From JAPLDP01 sp964628285 (GTDB taxonomy: Bacteria; Bacteroidota; Bacteroidia; Bacteroidales; JAGONC01): 64,000 nt of DNA. The stretch's first letter is position 1. Each line of letters begins with the position of its first letter. The stretch covers positions 11,493 through 75,492 of the forward strand of contig CAZVNP010000010.1 in assembly GCA_964628285.1 (NCBI GenBank), written 5' to 3'. This document shows, piece after piece, positions 10,719-22,000 of this stretch. Made by a program: the position numbers and the translations under genes. The notes beneath the pieces were generated by a model. The model did not search any database. It saw nothing but the letters and a program-made list of their open reading frames with translations, and was not told the DNA's origin.

Positions 10719-10848
10719 ACATCTGAAGAGATGGATTTTAATGTCTTTCTGATGATGGGGAAATAAGAATTTCGCCCGTAAAGTGTAGATTTTTTCAGGT
10801 CATATTGTCGCTTTTAGTACTTTAGCATCCTAAAAGCAAAGATGAGCT

Positions 10849-13398
10849 ATGAAAAAATTTATTCCCTTTATTTTCATTATTTTATTATTTGTTTCCCAGG
10901 CGCAGTCACAGACTGACAATGTTAATCCTGACCCTAACGGTGAGCCATGGATAGCAGGTGGCTTAAGACCTCTGACTGCGGGCGACTGGGCGTTTCTGAA
11001 CAGCTTGCCCCGGCTGCAATTGCCTCCGGCATACCGCAACAGGGAACTTCCTTCCTCGGTCGATAATTCCCAGCAACCATATTTCCGTCCCATTTTCAAT
11101 CAGGATGGAGGCAGTTGTGGACAGGCAAGCGGCATTGGGTACAACTTCACCTATGAAATCGATTTTACCCGTGATGTGGCGGCCAATACGATGGTCAACC
11201 AGTATCCCACCCACTTCACCTGGAATTTTCTCAACGGTGGTGTCGGCGGAGGGTCATGGTACTGGGACGGATGGCTCATCATACGTGCCGACGGCTGCCC
11301 TAATGTGGCCGATTATGGCGGTAGCATGTGGTATGGCGGGCAGACACGCTGGATTAACGGTTATGACAATTATTATAACGGCATGCATAACCGTGTCCTC
11401 GACATGTTCGCGGTGAATGTCTCAACATATGAAGGTCTTGAAATCCTTAAGAACTGGCTTTATGATCACATGAACGGCTCACCAGCCGGGGGCCTGGCCA
11501 ACTTCGCCGCCGGTGTCTCGGGATCCTTTTATATGACCAGCCTGCCTTACGGTACTCCGGAAGCCGGAGAGCCCGTCGTGGTCCACTGGGATCCCGGTGT
11601 AAACCATGCCATGACATTTATTGGTTATAATGACTCGATAAGGTATGATTTTAACGGCGACGGGCAATACACCAATAACCTGGATATCAACAACGATGGC
11701 GCGGTTGACCTGCGCGACTGCGAAATCGGTGGGCTGCTCTTTGCCAACAGCTGGGGTCTGGGTTTCGGCGATAACGGTAAAGCCTATATGATGTATAAAC
11801 TGCTTGCCGATGCCACGGAAAACGGAGGCATATGGAGCAATACGGTTCACATGGTGACGACACGCGAGGAGTTTGAACCTTACATCACCATTAAGGCCAC
11901 CGTAAAACATACCTCCCGCGATAAACTTAAATTCATGGCGGGGGTCTCGACCGATACCACGGATACCGAACCCGCTCACCTGCTGTCATTCCCGTTGTTT
12001 GCATACCAGGGTGGTCCTCTTTACATGCAGGGAGGCACAACCGAAGCGGACAAAACACTGGAATTCGGGCTGGATATCACGCCTATCCTCGGTCAGATCA
12101 TATCCGGTGAACCGGCCAAATTCTTCTTCAGGGTCATCGAAGATGATCCCTATAATGAAGGTACGGGGGAAATCGTCTCATACGCCATTATCGATTATAC
12201 CAATGGTGTGGAAGAGGTGGACTGTGACCAGCAAAACGTACCCATAAACGATAACGGTGTGACCACCCTCTCCGTCATCAAGACGGTCAATTTCAACGCA
12301 CCCGTCATCACCACCGAAGAGCTGCCGGGAGCCACCGTCAACGAACTTTACATGTATCAGCTTGAGGCCACCGGAGGCGTACCGCCCTATAAATGGGATC
12401 TGGTCATAGACTACCAGGAAGACACCCTGGCCTATGACTTCCCGGCTATCACCGAAGAGCAACTGATACCCACTCAGAACGACGACGGATTTGCCACCAA
12501 AGACCTGGATTTCTCCTTTCCTTTTTATGGGGAATATTATAATCATGTAGCCTTACTCACCGACGGATCCATCGTTTTTGAAGACCAGTTCCAGTACATA
12601 CGCAGTGAAGAAAACATCATTTCAGCCAGGTGCATCACACCTTACGGAGCCGATCTGATGATCTATCCCGAGCAGGGCGACGGCATGTTTTACAGCGGGG
12701 ATGAGAACAGCGCCACCTTCCGGTGGAAGACCTCCATGTATGATATGCCCGATGTAGATGTGGATGTCGCTGTGACTCTTTACCCCGACGGACGCATTGA
12801 ATTTTATTACGGCAATGACATCACCGACGGCACCGGATGGGGCGCCGGGATATCCAAAGGCGACGGCAGCAGTTATCTCATTGCCGACATATCGAATAGC
12901 TATGCCATTCCCGATGATTATGCCACCAAGTTCACCGGACCCGATTATCCGCTCGGCATGACCTTGTCATCCTCAGGTATGTTCTCAGGCACTCCCACAG
13001 TGAATAACCATACCTGGGAGATAACATTCAAGGCAACCGATGATTATTCGATATTCACAACCAAAACTCTTGAGTTTTCCACCCTGAATACCGGATTGGA
13101 ACCCCAGGATGGCAATCAGGTCATTGACCAAGTCGAAATTATGCCCAATCCTTTCAACGATATGACCAACATCCGGTTCTCCCTCAACAGGGAAAGTGTC
13201 GTTAACCTGAACATTATGAACACCGGTGGTCAGATGATCAAAACGCTGGCAGAAAACCGGACACTTCTTCCGGGGAACCACAACTTCATTTGGGACGGAA
13301 AAGATGATCATGGCAGGGAGGTCCCCGGCGGCCTTTACTTTTATAAACTCACCACAGGATCTTCAACCAATACAGGAAAGCTGATCGTTATCAAATAA
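10849..13398 (+). CDS. papain-fold (C1-like) cysteine peptidase with EF-hand-like insertion and T9SS tail
   Basis: 849 residues with a signal peptide (1-21). The catalytic set is readable: Gln85 and Cys90 in QDGGSCGQ, His253 in VNHAMTF, and Asn300 in ANSWG, which is the papain NSWG signature. Between His253 and Asn300 lies an acidic insertion with two DxNxDG loops (DFNGDG at ~263, DINNDG at ~274), as in dockerins or EF hands; papain has only about 16 residues there. Downstream are a beta-sandwich module (~340-470), a He_PIG-like Ig module (ATGGVPPYKW, ~500-520), a nidogen-like module (~545-700, ending near LYPDGRIEFYYGN), a second short Ig module and a FlgD-like T9SS sorting domain (~759-849, PNPFNDMTNIRF, WDGKDDHGREVPGGLY). 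It is first of three tandem paralogues and is presumably secreted and calcium-stabilised. Confidence 0.88.
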   Translation: MKKFIPFIFIILLFVSQAQSQTDNVNPDPNGEPWIAGGLRPLTAGDWAFLNSLPRLQLPPAYRNRELPSSVDNSQQPYFRPIFNQDGGSCGQASGIGYNFTYEIDFTRDVAANTMVNQYPTHFTWNFLNGGVGGGSWYWDGWLIIRADGCPNVADYGGSMWYGGQTRWINGYDNYYNGMHNRVLDMFAVNVSTYEGLEILKNWLYDHMNGSPAGGLANFAAGVSGSFYMTSLPYGTPEAGEPVVVHWDPGVNHAMTFIGYNDSIRYDFNGDGQYTNNLDINNDGAVDLRDCEIGGLLFANSWGLGFGDNGKAYMMYKLLADATENGGIWSNTVHMVTTREEFEPYITIKATVKHTSRDKLKFMAGVSTDTTDTEPAHLLSFPLFAYQGGPLYMQGGTTEADKTLEFGLDITPILGQIISGEPAKFFFRVIEDDPYNEGTGEIVSYAIIDYTNGVEEVDCDQQNVPINDNGVTTLSVIKTVNFNAPVITTEELPGATVNELYMYQLEATGGVPPYKWDLVIDYQEDTLAYDFPAITEEQLIPTQNDDGFATKDLDFSFPFYGEYYNHVALLTDGSIVFEDQFQYIRSEENIISARCITPYGADLMIYPEQGDGMFYSGDENSATFRWKTSMYDMPDVDVDVAVTLYPDGRIEFYYGNDITDGTGWGAGISKGDGSSYLIADISNSYAIPDDYATKFTGPDYPLGMTLSSSGMFSGTPTVNNHTWEITFKATDDYSIFTTKTLEFSTLNTGLEPQDGNQVIDQVEIMPNPFNDMTNIRFSLNRESVVNLNIMNTGGQMIKTLAENRTLLPGNHNFIWDGKDDHGREVPGGLYFYKLTTGSSTNTGKLIVIK

Positions 13399-13455
13399 GG
13401 ATGCATTTATAAATCTTTCATCCCATCGTTTATTTAAAGCCGTTTTCATCATCAC

Positions 13456-16400
13456 ATGAACAAAACAGGTTACACTCTCATAGCATTGTTTCATGTTGTG
13501 CTTTGCCTGCATGCCCAGGAGAGGTTGTATCCTGATGATTCGCTGGAACGCTTGGTTAAATGTGGTTTATATAAGGCCATGACATCTGCCGACTCGGCTG
13601 CTCTGATGAATTTACCTGTGCTGGCTCTGCCTGAACAATATAAGGGGCCTTCCGCTCCCCTGCTGCCTGCTACTCTTGACAATTCAAAAAAACCCTTTAT
13701 GAGACCTGTTTTCCAGCAAACCGGATTGTGCTGTGGTCAGGCCGCATTGGTGGGATATAATTTCACCTATGAGATGAACTGGAAAAGGGATGTTCCGGGC
13801 TATTTAGCTGAGAACCAGTACCCCACGCATTATGTATACAACTGGGCCAGTGAGGGCAACAATTACGGAGGCGTAAGCTATTATCATTCCATGGAAGTAC
13901 TCCGTTCGACAGGTACGCCGAACGTGGCAGAGTATGGCGGAATGGCGGCGGGTGGCGGAACACGCTGGATGTCGGGTTATGAGGACTACTATAATGCCAT
14001 GCACAACCGCCTCGAGAACGGTTACAACATACGTACTGATACCTATGAGGGATTTATGACACTGAAATACTGGCTTTATGATCATCTGACGGGCTCACCG
14101 GCAGGGGGCGTAGCCAATTTTTATGCCAATCAGCCGCCTATCTATTATTTGCCTCCGGGCACCCCGGAAGCAGGCAAATGCGTCTGCATCGGATGGGCTT
14201 CCTATTCCAGCCACGCCCTGACCATCGTCGGATGGAACGACTCCATACGCTGGGATTATAACAATGACGGACAATATACCAACAACATCGATATCAATGG
14301 CGACGGTAACGTGGATATGAAGGACTGGGAAATAGGCGGCTTCAAATTCGTTAACAGTTACGGGGGTGTGCCGGCATGGGGCGACAGTGGTTATTGCTAT
14401 ATGATGTACAAAACCGTCGCCGACAAATTCGGTGAGGGAGGCATATGGAATAATACCGTCAATGTATTAAAAGTCAAAGAGGATGACCAGCCACAGCTCA
14501 CCATGAAGGTGAAGATTCAATACACCTGCCGTGAACAGTTGAAGATATATGCCGGCGTTGCGGAGAACACATCCGCCTCACGTCCCACCCATATCCTCAA
14601 TCTGCCTGTTTTTGACTACCAGGGCGGATGCCTCTATATGCAGGGCGGTACAACGGAAGAAGATAAGACCATGGAATTTGGAATTGATATTACACCGCTT
14701 CTTAATTATATATCCTCAGGCCAGTCCGGCAAATATTTCCTGGTGGTCGTCGAAAATGATCCCAACAACACGGCCTCAGGCTATATAAAGAATTTTTCAC
14801 TGATGGATTATACCGACGGCATCACTGAAATCCCTTATGGCTCAAGTAACATACCGATCAACGAGAACGATACCACGTTCCTTTCCATCACCACCTCCGT
14901 CAATTACGATGATGTGACCGTCACCACCTCCTCGTTACCCCAGGCAGTTATTTATGAACCTTACAGCTGCCAACTGGCGGCTTCGGGAGGCACTTCACCC
15001 TATCTCTGGAGTATCGATATGGGTTACACCGAAACAAGCCAGAATGGGACCTTTCCGGATATCACCGATGAGACCCTGACACCTAACAGCAACACCGACG
15101 GTTACGCCATAAAAGCCCTTCCATTTGAATTTCCCTTTTACGGAAAGCTTTACGATACGGTATACATGTATGTGGACGGATTCCTGAAATTCGATAACTG
15201 GCTGGTCACCTGGCCTTATTTTCAGGAAATCTATTACCGGTTCACAAAAAACAGAAATATAGCGCCATTTTTTGATGTCAATCTGACCCTTTATCCCGGC
15301 GGTGGCGACGGGCTGTGGTATGAAGGTGATGAGACCGGCGCCACATTCCGCTGGAGGGTCTCGCAGAACGGTTACAGTTCCCAATCCGATCTCAACCTGG
15401 CTGTTAAACTGTATCCTTCCGGTAAAATCGAATTTTATTATGGTGATGTCATCCTGGCCACCGGTACCAGGTGGTTCGGTGGCACCTCCAACGGTGACGG
15501 CAAGAATTATCAGTTATCGGCCGTCTCCAATGCCACCAGCATCCCTGACAATCTTGTCGTTGAATTTACACCCAAATCCTATCCCATCGAAATGGCACTG
15601 TCGGCGGATGGCCTTTTCAGTGGCACGCCGGTGCATGAATATAACGCCACAAACATATCATTTGTGGCCACCGACCAGAATATGATCACCTCGTCCGCCA
15701 TGCTTCCATTCACAACGACAGGCATCATGAGCGATTTTACCGTCCATGCCGGCGACGATGCCATCATTGACCAGGGTGATACGGTCCGCCTGGATGCAGC
15801 CGTTAAAAATATAACCGGCTGGATCATCCACAACGCTGTGATGACCGTTACGACAGAAGATGATTATGTGCACATGAGTGACAGCACCCTGTCAATCGGT
15901 GCCATTAATCCGGGTCAGAGCCTCAATTTTCCCAATGCTTTTCAATTTGAAATTTCGGATACCGTTCCCAACAATCATGTCATCCCTTTAAGCAGCCTGA
16001 TCACTGCTACAGAGGGTTCATACACTCATGACATCGAACTGGTCGCCTATGCGCCTCTGGTGCATCTTGGAACGGTGACCTTCTCCGACGGCAACGATGA
16101 TATTCTCGAACCGGGAGAGACAGGCGAACTTCAGGTGATGACCCAAAACCTGGGCAAAGGAAAAGCCACCGGCATCCATTCCGTTCTGTCTTCCCTTGAC
16201 CCCCAGATAGTCATCAATGACGGTGAGGATTCCATCGCGGTGATAGAAGGGCTGAGCTCGGAAACACTCACTTTCAACATCACCGCCGCCTCCTCGACCA
16301 TGGAAGGTCATGTGGCTTATTTTGACATCGTTCTGACCGGCGATAACGGCATCACAATAAGCGACAGCCTTTATCTGACCGTCGGGATGATACTTGAGGA

Positions 16401-18861
16401 CTTTGAGACAGGGGATTTTTCGAAATTCCCATGGACCTTCAGCGGGTCACAGCCGTGGTGCATTGATTTCACCAATCCCTATGAAGGTTCTTACTGTGCC
16501 AGGTCAGGACTGATCACCGACCAGCAGATGTCCATCATGAAAATGTCAGACAATGTTTTAAGCAATTCAACGATCAGTTTTTACCGACGGGCCTCTTCCG
16601 AACCTAATTATGATTTTCTCTTATTCTATATTGACGGTCCGGAAAAGGGACGCTGGTCGGGAGTGGTTCCCTGGGGTTCTGTATTTTATCCGGTCACACG
16701 AGGTTATCATACCTTTAAATGGGAATATAGCAAGGACGTCTCCGTCTCTTCCAACGAAGACCGTGTGATGGTTGATTATATTGCCTTTCCGCCCCTGGAG
16801 TCATGGCTGCTCACCGTTTATGCCGGACCCGATGACACCATTTGTGAGAATGATGTTTACAGCCTCAACGGCAGCGCCTCACATGAAGTCTCCATACTCT
16901 GGGAGACCACCGGCAGCGGTGTGTTCAGCAACGACACCATCTTAAATCCTGATTACACACCGGGCTTGTCCGATATCATCACCGGTGCCGTGGTGCTTAA
17001 GCTGACAGCCTACCACAGCCGGGGATTTTCATTGACCGACTGCATCACCCTCTTTATCCACCGCTTGCCCGTGGCTGATGCCGGTCAGGAAATGACAACC
17101 TGTGAATATGAGCCCGTCACCCTCAACGGCAGCCTGACCAATGCCGATTCCTCACTCTGGATAACTGCCGGTGACGGCATTTTCAGTGACCCCACCCAGC
17201 CCGTGACAACCTATTATCCTGGCACCAATGATGTTGAGGCGGAAATAATCAGCCTTTACCTGATGGCTTATCCTCAGGCGCCATGCAGCACCGGTGACAG
17301 TGATACGATGCATCTGTTCATTGTCAAACAGCCTTCTGTTGACGCCGGTCCTGACGGAATGGTATGTGAAGGGCAGTCCTATCCGTTGTCAGGGGAAGCG
17401 AATTACGCCAGTACCGTTCTGTGGAGTTCCGGCGGCGACGGCACCTTCAGTGATCCTTCCTCCCTGACGGCTGTTTACACGCCGGGCCCCGGCGATATCT
17501 CTTCCGGTGCCGTGGTACTCACCCTCACAGCCGATGCCATCTGTCCTTGTACTGAACAGGATCAGGATGACATGACCTTGTCCATACAACCACCCCCGGA
17601 GGCTGATGCCGGCGAGAACCAGACCATACCCTACATGACCTCCACCACCCTTTATGGCTCCGCGACAGGAGGCTCCGGCACCTATGCTTTTCACTGGGCC
17701 CCTGAAAACCGGCTTGTGGATCCGGATCTGCAAAATCCAACCACCGTCCCGTTGAACAGCACCACGACCTTTACCCTCACGGTGACAGATGACGCCACGG
17801 GCTGCATATCCACTGATCATACCACCGTTTATATTGAAGGCAGTCCCTTTGAGATCACCGTAACCGCCGATCCTGACAATATCTGCCTGGGTGAATCCTC
17901 TCAGCTTAATGTCACCGTCACCGGTGACACGGAACCTTACGTTTTCGCGTGGACGTCCGATCCGCCCGGATTTACATCCGATCTCCCCAACCCGATGGTC
18001 ACACCGTTGATGACCACCACCTATTTCGTCCTGGTGACCGATGTCAACAACAATCCCGTGGAAGGCTCGGTTATGGTGACCGTCACACCGCCTCCCGTTG
18101 CCGGTGCCGGTGATGACACCATCACCTGTGGAAATGTATCATTTACCTGTTCGGGCACGGCTTCCTCTTTCATCTCTATCGCATGGATCACACAGGGTGA
18201 CGGAGATTTCGATGACAATACGATCCTTGATGCCACTTACACACCCGGTGTTCAGGATGTTCTCAACGGCTATGTCACCCTCTCTCTCACAGCCTATGCG
18301 ATAGCACCCTGTGACGAACCCTTTTCCGATATCATGCTGTTATCTTTTTTCCCTGTGACAGTGGTGACGTTCGATTCCCTTCCCGAATTTTGCCTGACCG
18401 ATCCGCCCTATCTACTCACCGAAGGTAACCCACCCGGCGGCACTTATTCAGGTGACGGCGTGGTCGACGGTTATTTTTACCCTGCCCTGGCCGGAACAGG
18501 CCTGCATACCATCACCTATACATTCACCGATGATAATGCCTGTACCTATTCCGAAAGCCGGACCGCATTGGTCGATCCCTGCACCGGCTGGCAGGAGCAA
18601 AAAGAAGATTTGTCGGTCATTATCTTACCCAACCCGAATAACGGCTCTTTCATCCTCCTGATCAAGGCGGGAGCGTCAGGACCCTGTCAAATAACCATTC
18701 ATGTCTTACCAGGAATGACCATCTACAGAGAAACATTTGAATTGAAAAACGGCGAGAACAGGATACCCCTGTCACTCGGGAGTAAATTTTCAGGACTGTA
18801 CCTGATGATCATTGAAACGAATAAAACGGCAATACTTAAAAAGATCATCATTCAACACTGA
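13456..18861 (+). CDS. papain-fold (C1-like) cysteine peptidase, giant PKD-rich form with T9SS tail
   Basis: 1801 residues, the longest protein in the window. It starts 57 bases after the previous paralogue. The catalytic residues inferred by alignment are Gln88, Cys93 (CCGQ), His253 (SSHALTIVG) and Asn300 (VNSYGG), with the same acidic insertion (DYNNDG, DINGDG) between His and Asn. The shared beta-sandwich, He_PIG-like and nidogen-like modules extend to ~755. Two CARDB-like modules (~760-970) and a cleaved-adhesin-like jelly-roll (~976-1115, EDFETGDFSKF) follow, then a long series of PKD-like modules (~1118-1700) and a T9SS sorting domain (~1718-1801, LPNPNNGSF). The adhesin and PKD modules resemble those of the C25 genes upstream, which suggests module exchange between the two peptidase families. 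It is expected to act outside the cell on protein; substrate unknown. Confidence 0.88.
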   Translation: MNKTGYTLIALFHVVLCLHAQERLYPDDSLERLVKCGLYKAMTSADSAALMNLPVLALPEQYKGPSAPLLPATLDNSKKPFMRPVFQQTGLCCGQAALVGYNFTYEMNWKRDVPGYLAENQYPTHYVYNWASEGNNYGGVSYYHSMEVLRSTGTPNVAEYGGMAAGGGTRWMSGYEDYYNAMHNRLENGYNIRTDTYEGFMTLKYWLYDHLTGSPAGGVANFYANQPPIYYLPPGTPEAGKCVCIGWASYSSHALTIVGWNDSIRWDYNNDGQYTNNIDINGDGNVDMKDWEIGGFKFVNSYGGVPAWGDSGYCYMMYKTVADKFGEGGIWNNTVNVLKVKEDDQPQLTMKVKIQYTCREQLKIYAGVAENTSASRPTHILNLPVFDYQGGCLYMQGGTTEEDKTMEFGIDITPLLNYISSGQSGKYFLVVVENDPNNTASGYIKNFSLMDYTDGITEIPYGSSNIPINENDTTFLSITTSVNYDDVTVTTSSLPQAVIYEPYSCQLAASGGTSPYLWSIDMGYTETSQNGTFPDITDETLTPNSNTDGYAIKALPFEFPFYGKLYDTVYMYVDGFLKFDNWLVTWPYFQEIYYRFTKNRNIAPFFDVNLTLYPGGGDGLWYEGDETGATFRWRVSQNGYSSQSDLNLAVKLYPSGKIEFYYGDVILATGTRWFGGTSNGDGKNYQLSAVSNATSIPDNLVVEFTPKSYPIEMALSADGLFSGTPVHEYNATNISFVATDQNMITSSAMLPFTTTGIMSDFTVHAGDDAIIDQGDTVRLDAAVKNITGWIIHNAVMTVTTEDDYVHMSDSTLSIGAINPGQSLNFPNAFQFEISDTVPNNHVIPLSSLITATEGSYTHDIELVAYAPLVHLGTVTFSDGNDDILEPGETGELQVMTQNLGKGKATGIHSVLSSLDPQIVINDGEDSIAVIEGLSSETLTFNITAASSTMEGHVAYFDIVLTGDNGITISDSLYLTVGMILEDFETGDFSKFPWTFSGSQPWCIDFTNPYEGSYCARSGLITDQQMSIMKMSDNVLSNSTISFYRRASSEPNYDFLLFYIDGPEKGRWSGVVPWGSVFYPVTRGYHTFKWEYSKDVSVSSNEDRVMVDYIAFPPLESWLLTVYAGPDDTICENDVYSLNGSASHEVSILWETTGSGVFSNDTILNPDYTPGLSDIITGAVVLKLTAYHSRGFSLTDCITLFIHRLPVADAGQEMTTCEYEPVTLNGSLTNADSSLWITAGDGIFSDPTQPVTTYYPGTNDVEAEIISLYLMAYPQAPCSTGDSDTMHLFIVKQPSVDAGPDGMVCEGQSYPLSGEANYASTVLWSSGGDGTFSDPSSLTAVYTPGPGDISSGAVVLTLTADAICPCTEQDQDDMTLSIQPPPEADAGENQTIPYMTSTTLYGSATGGSGTYAFHWAPENRLVDPDLQNPTTVPLNSTTTFTLTVTDDATGCISTDHTTVYIEGSPFEITVTADPDNICLGESSQLNVTVTGDTEPYVFAWTSDPPGFTSDLPNPMVTPLMTTTYFVLVTDVNNNPVEGSVMVTVTPPPVAGAGDDTITCGNVSFTCSGTASSFISIAWITQGDGDFDDNTILDATYTPGVQDVLNGYVTLSLTAYAIAPCDEPFSDIMLLSFFPVTVVTFDSLPEFCLTDPPYLLTEGNPPGGTYSGDGVVDGYFYPALAGTGLHTITYTFTDDNACTYSESRTALVDPCTGWQEQKEDLSVIILPNPNNGSFILLIKAGASGPCQITIHVLPGMTIYRETFELKNGENRIPLSLGSKFSGLYLMIIETNKTAILKKIIIQH

Positions 18862-18960
18862 CCTTTCTGTCTCATAGCACTTTCCGCCATGCGATTTTTC
18901 AGATGACTGAGATCATTTTGTGGTAATACCTTTATCGATCCTACCGTTAACTGACTCCTG

Positions 18961-18992
18961 CTTGATTCTTATCAGTAATTGATTTATTTTTG
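18961..18992 (+). promoter_or_regulatory. candidate Bacteroidota promoter (CTTG-N20-TATTTTTG)
   Basis: A -7 box TATTTTTG at 18985-18992 matches TAnnTTTG and has a CTTG (one mismatch to TTTG) 20 bases upstream. It stands 37 bases before the start of the third papain-like gene, in a 168-base intergenic region. Confidence 0.4.
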
Positions 18993-19029
18993 GGAAACAG
19001 ATCAGTGAGACACCCATTGGAATTGACAA

Positions 19030-22000
19030 ATGAAATTTTTCTTACCCGGGCTTGCGGTCTTTATCATGTTCTTTTATCCTGGTTTAATTAATGGACAGGT
19101 CTATGATTCCGTATTCAGTTGTCGTACCGTTGACCGGATAGTAAGCGGGAACAGCCCTCTGGCACCGGAGGATTCGGTTTTTTTAGTGCATCTTCCGAAA
19201 CTTGAGGTTCCGGAAAGTTACCTTAACAAAGACCTCCCATATAAAATCGATAATTCCGTTTACCCCTGGCTTCGTCCTGTTTTCTTGCAGGACGGGGCCT
19301 GCTGTGGTCAGGCGGCTTCCATAGGATACAATTTCACCTATGAAATGGACCGTGCCCGTGACCTGCCGGCCGATCAGCCCGAAAACCAATACCCGCCATA
19401 TTTCCCGTGGAATTTCATGAATGTTGAGAATGGTCTGGTCGGTGTAGGTGTGAGTTTTTTTCACAGTTACGAGATCCTTCGCACCCTTGGTTGTCCTAAT
19501 GTGGTTGACTTTGGCAGTTTTAACATGATACGTGGTGACTCCCTGCGCTGGATGACAGGGTACGAAAAATATTACCACGCCATGCACAATCGCATCGCAG
19601 GATTGTATCGGATTGATGCAGGGAATCCTGAGGGATTACTGCTTTTAAAACACTGGCTCGTTGATCATCTCGATGGCTCACCGACAGGAGGTACGGCCAA
19701 TTTTTACACAGGAATAAATATATCCTATCTTTTACCACAAGGAACGCCTGAAGGTGGGAAAAACGTTATGATCTTCTGGAATCCTGTGGCCACGCATGCC
19801 TTGACAATCGTGGGCTACAACGACTCCATCCGGTGGGATTACAACCATGACGGACAGTATACAAACAACCTCGACATTAATGATGACGGTGTCGTAAATA
19901 TGAAAGACTGGGAGATCGGAGGGCTGAAGTTCGTCAACAGCTATGGAGGGGACTGGGCCGACAGCGGTTATTGTTACATGATGTATAAAACATTAGCCGA
20001 TAATTACGGCTCCGAAGGAATATGGAATAATGCCGTCTACGTCGTGAAAGTGAATCCCGGTTATGAACCTTTGCTGATTTTTAAGATCACGCTGAAACAC
20101 ACGTCGCGCAATAAAATCAAGGTGACCGCCGGCGTTTCTTCCGATACCTCAATGACCTTCCCTGACCATGAACTGTCATTTCCCGTATTTAATTATCAGG
20201 GAGGGGACTTCTACATGCAGGGAGGCCAAGAGGAGGAAGACAAGTTCATCGAATTCGGGCTGGATGCCACTCCCCTGTTGAGCTACGTTAAACCGAATGA
20301 AATAGCCAGGTTTTTCCTTAATATCTATGAGAATGATCCTTCTAACACAGGAACAGGAGAAGTTGTCAGGTGGTCGGTCATTGATTGTACCCATGGTATT
20401 AATGAAACGGTTTGCCAGGCGACGAATGTGCCGATGGTTGAAAATAGTGTGACGCGCCTGTCATTGATCAAATCCACCGGCATTGATAAGGTCAGTATCA
20501 ACAATGACACCCTCTCACCCTTCACGCCGGGAGTAACTTATTGTCATCAGTTTTATAGCAGCGGTGGATCTCCTCCTTATACATGGACACTGAAAACAGA
20601 ATACGCGTCCGGCCCTGTTGAAACCTCTTTTCCGTCTATCGATGAAGAGCATCTCGTCCCGACTAACAATGAGACCGGTATGGTGACAAAAAAACTTGAT
20701 TTTATCTTTCCCTTTTATAACGGGTTGTATGATTCCGTCACCCTTCATACAGGGGGTTATCTGATGTTCGATGAGCAAACCTTTCCTGTTCCCTATTTGC
20801 AGGATCCCGAGCTGCAGTTGCAGTCGACACGAAACATCTCACCCCTCATGACCGGAGCGTTGGTCATTATTCCCACTAACGGTGACGGAATATGGTATGA
20901 AGGGGATGAACATCATGCCATCTTCAGATGGAAGCTCACCGATGCCGACCATCCTGTCAACACAACTTTCAATTTCGCAGTGGAACTTTTTCCCGAAGGA
21001 TCCATCATCTTTTTTTATGGCGATGTGATCTTTGATCATCCTGTCGACTGGGTGACAGGTCTGTCTGACGGTGATATGTCCAATTATCTGGTGACAGCAT
21101 CCTCCATGGATGACGATATTCGAGCCATCCACAATGTCCGGTTTGTTTTGCCCGATGTACCCCTTGGAATGACATTATCCCCTGTCGGCCTCCTAACCGG
21201 GATACCCTATGATGCCGATAACATAAGCGATGTACAGGTCACCGTGACCGACCAGAACAACGTTTCCGACACCAGGTCATTTCAGCTGTCATCAGGATTG
21301 ATCTTCGATTATGTGATCCATGCAGGTAACGACAGTATCATTAACCGCAATGAAGAAGTGACCGTTGGGTTAACTATCACCTGTTATTCCGACGACACCC
21401 TGTACAATGTTATTGCTTCGGCATCCATCGATGATCCATCCATTATCCTTGCCGACAGTGTGAAAAACATAGGGGTAATAATACCACATCAAATCCTGAC
21501 ACTTCCTGATGTTTTCAGGTTCTCAACGGGTAGTAACATCACCGATCAGTATGCCATTCCATTGAGAACCATGTTTATGTCAGATCTTAAAAAATGGGAA
21601 AAGACATTGATGCTCAGGGCTTTTACAACAAGCTTATCGTTGGGAGGATTAAACGTGGATGATGGTAACAACCACCGGCTTGACGCCGGAGAATCTGCCG
21701 GTCTTGAATTCAGGATTGACAATCAGGGTCATGCCGCTGCCCAGGGGGTCCATGGTGAGATCACATGCTCCGATCCCTATCTTTCCGTCAATGGGAACGC
21801 ACGATTACTTTACGATGATATACCGGGAAAAAACAGCCGGTACAACCGTATCAACGTTACTGTCAATCCCAATACACCACAAGGTCATATAGTAAAGTTA
21901 AATATTGGTATTTACGACACCACAGGTCACAGAGTATCCGATTCCGTTAGATTATCTGTCGGCGATTCACCGGCATTGATCATCGATCTCGATAAAAATT

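Noticed and set aside
11670..11730. Dockerin domain of a cellulosome in the papain-like protein
   Set aside because: The DxNxDG loops lie inside the catalytic domain, in all three paralogues, with no cohesin in the window; an EF-hand-like insertion is the better reading.
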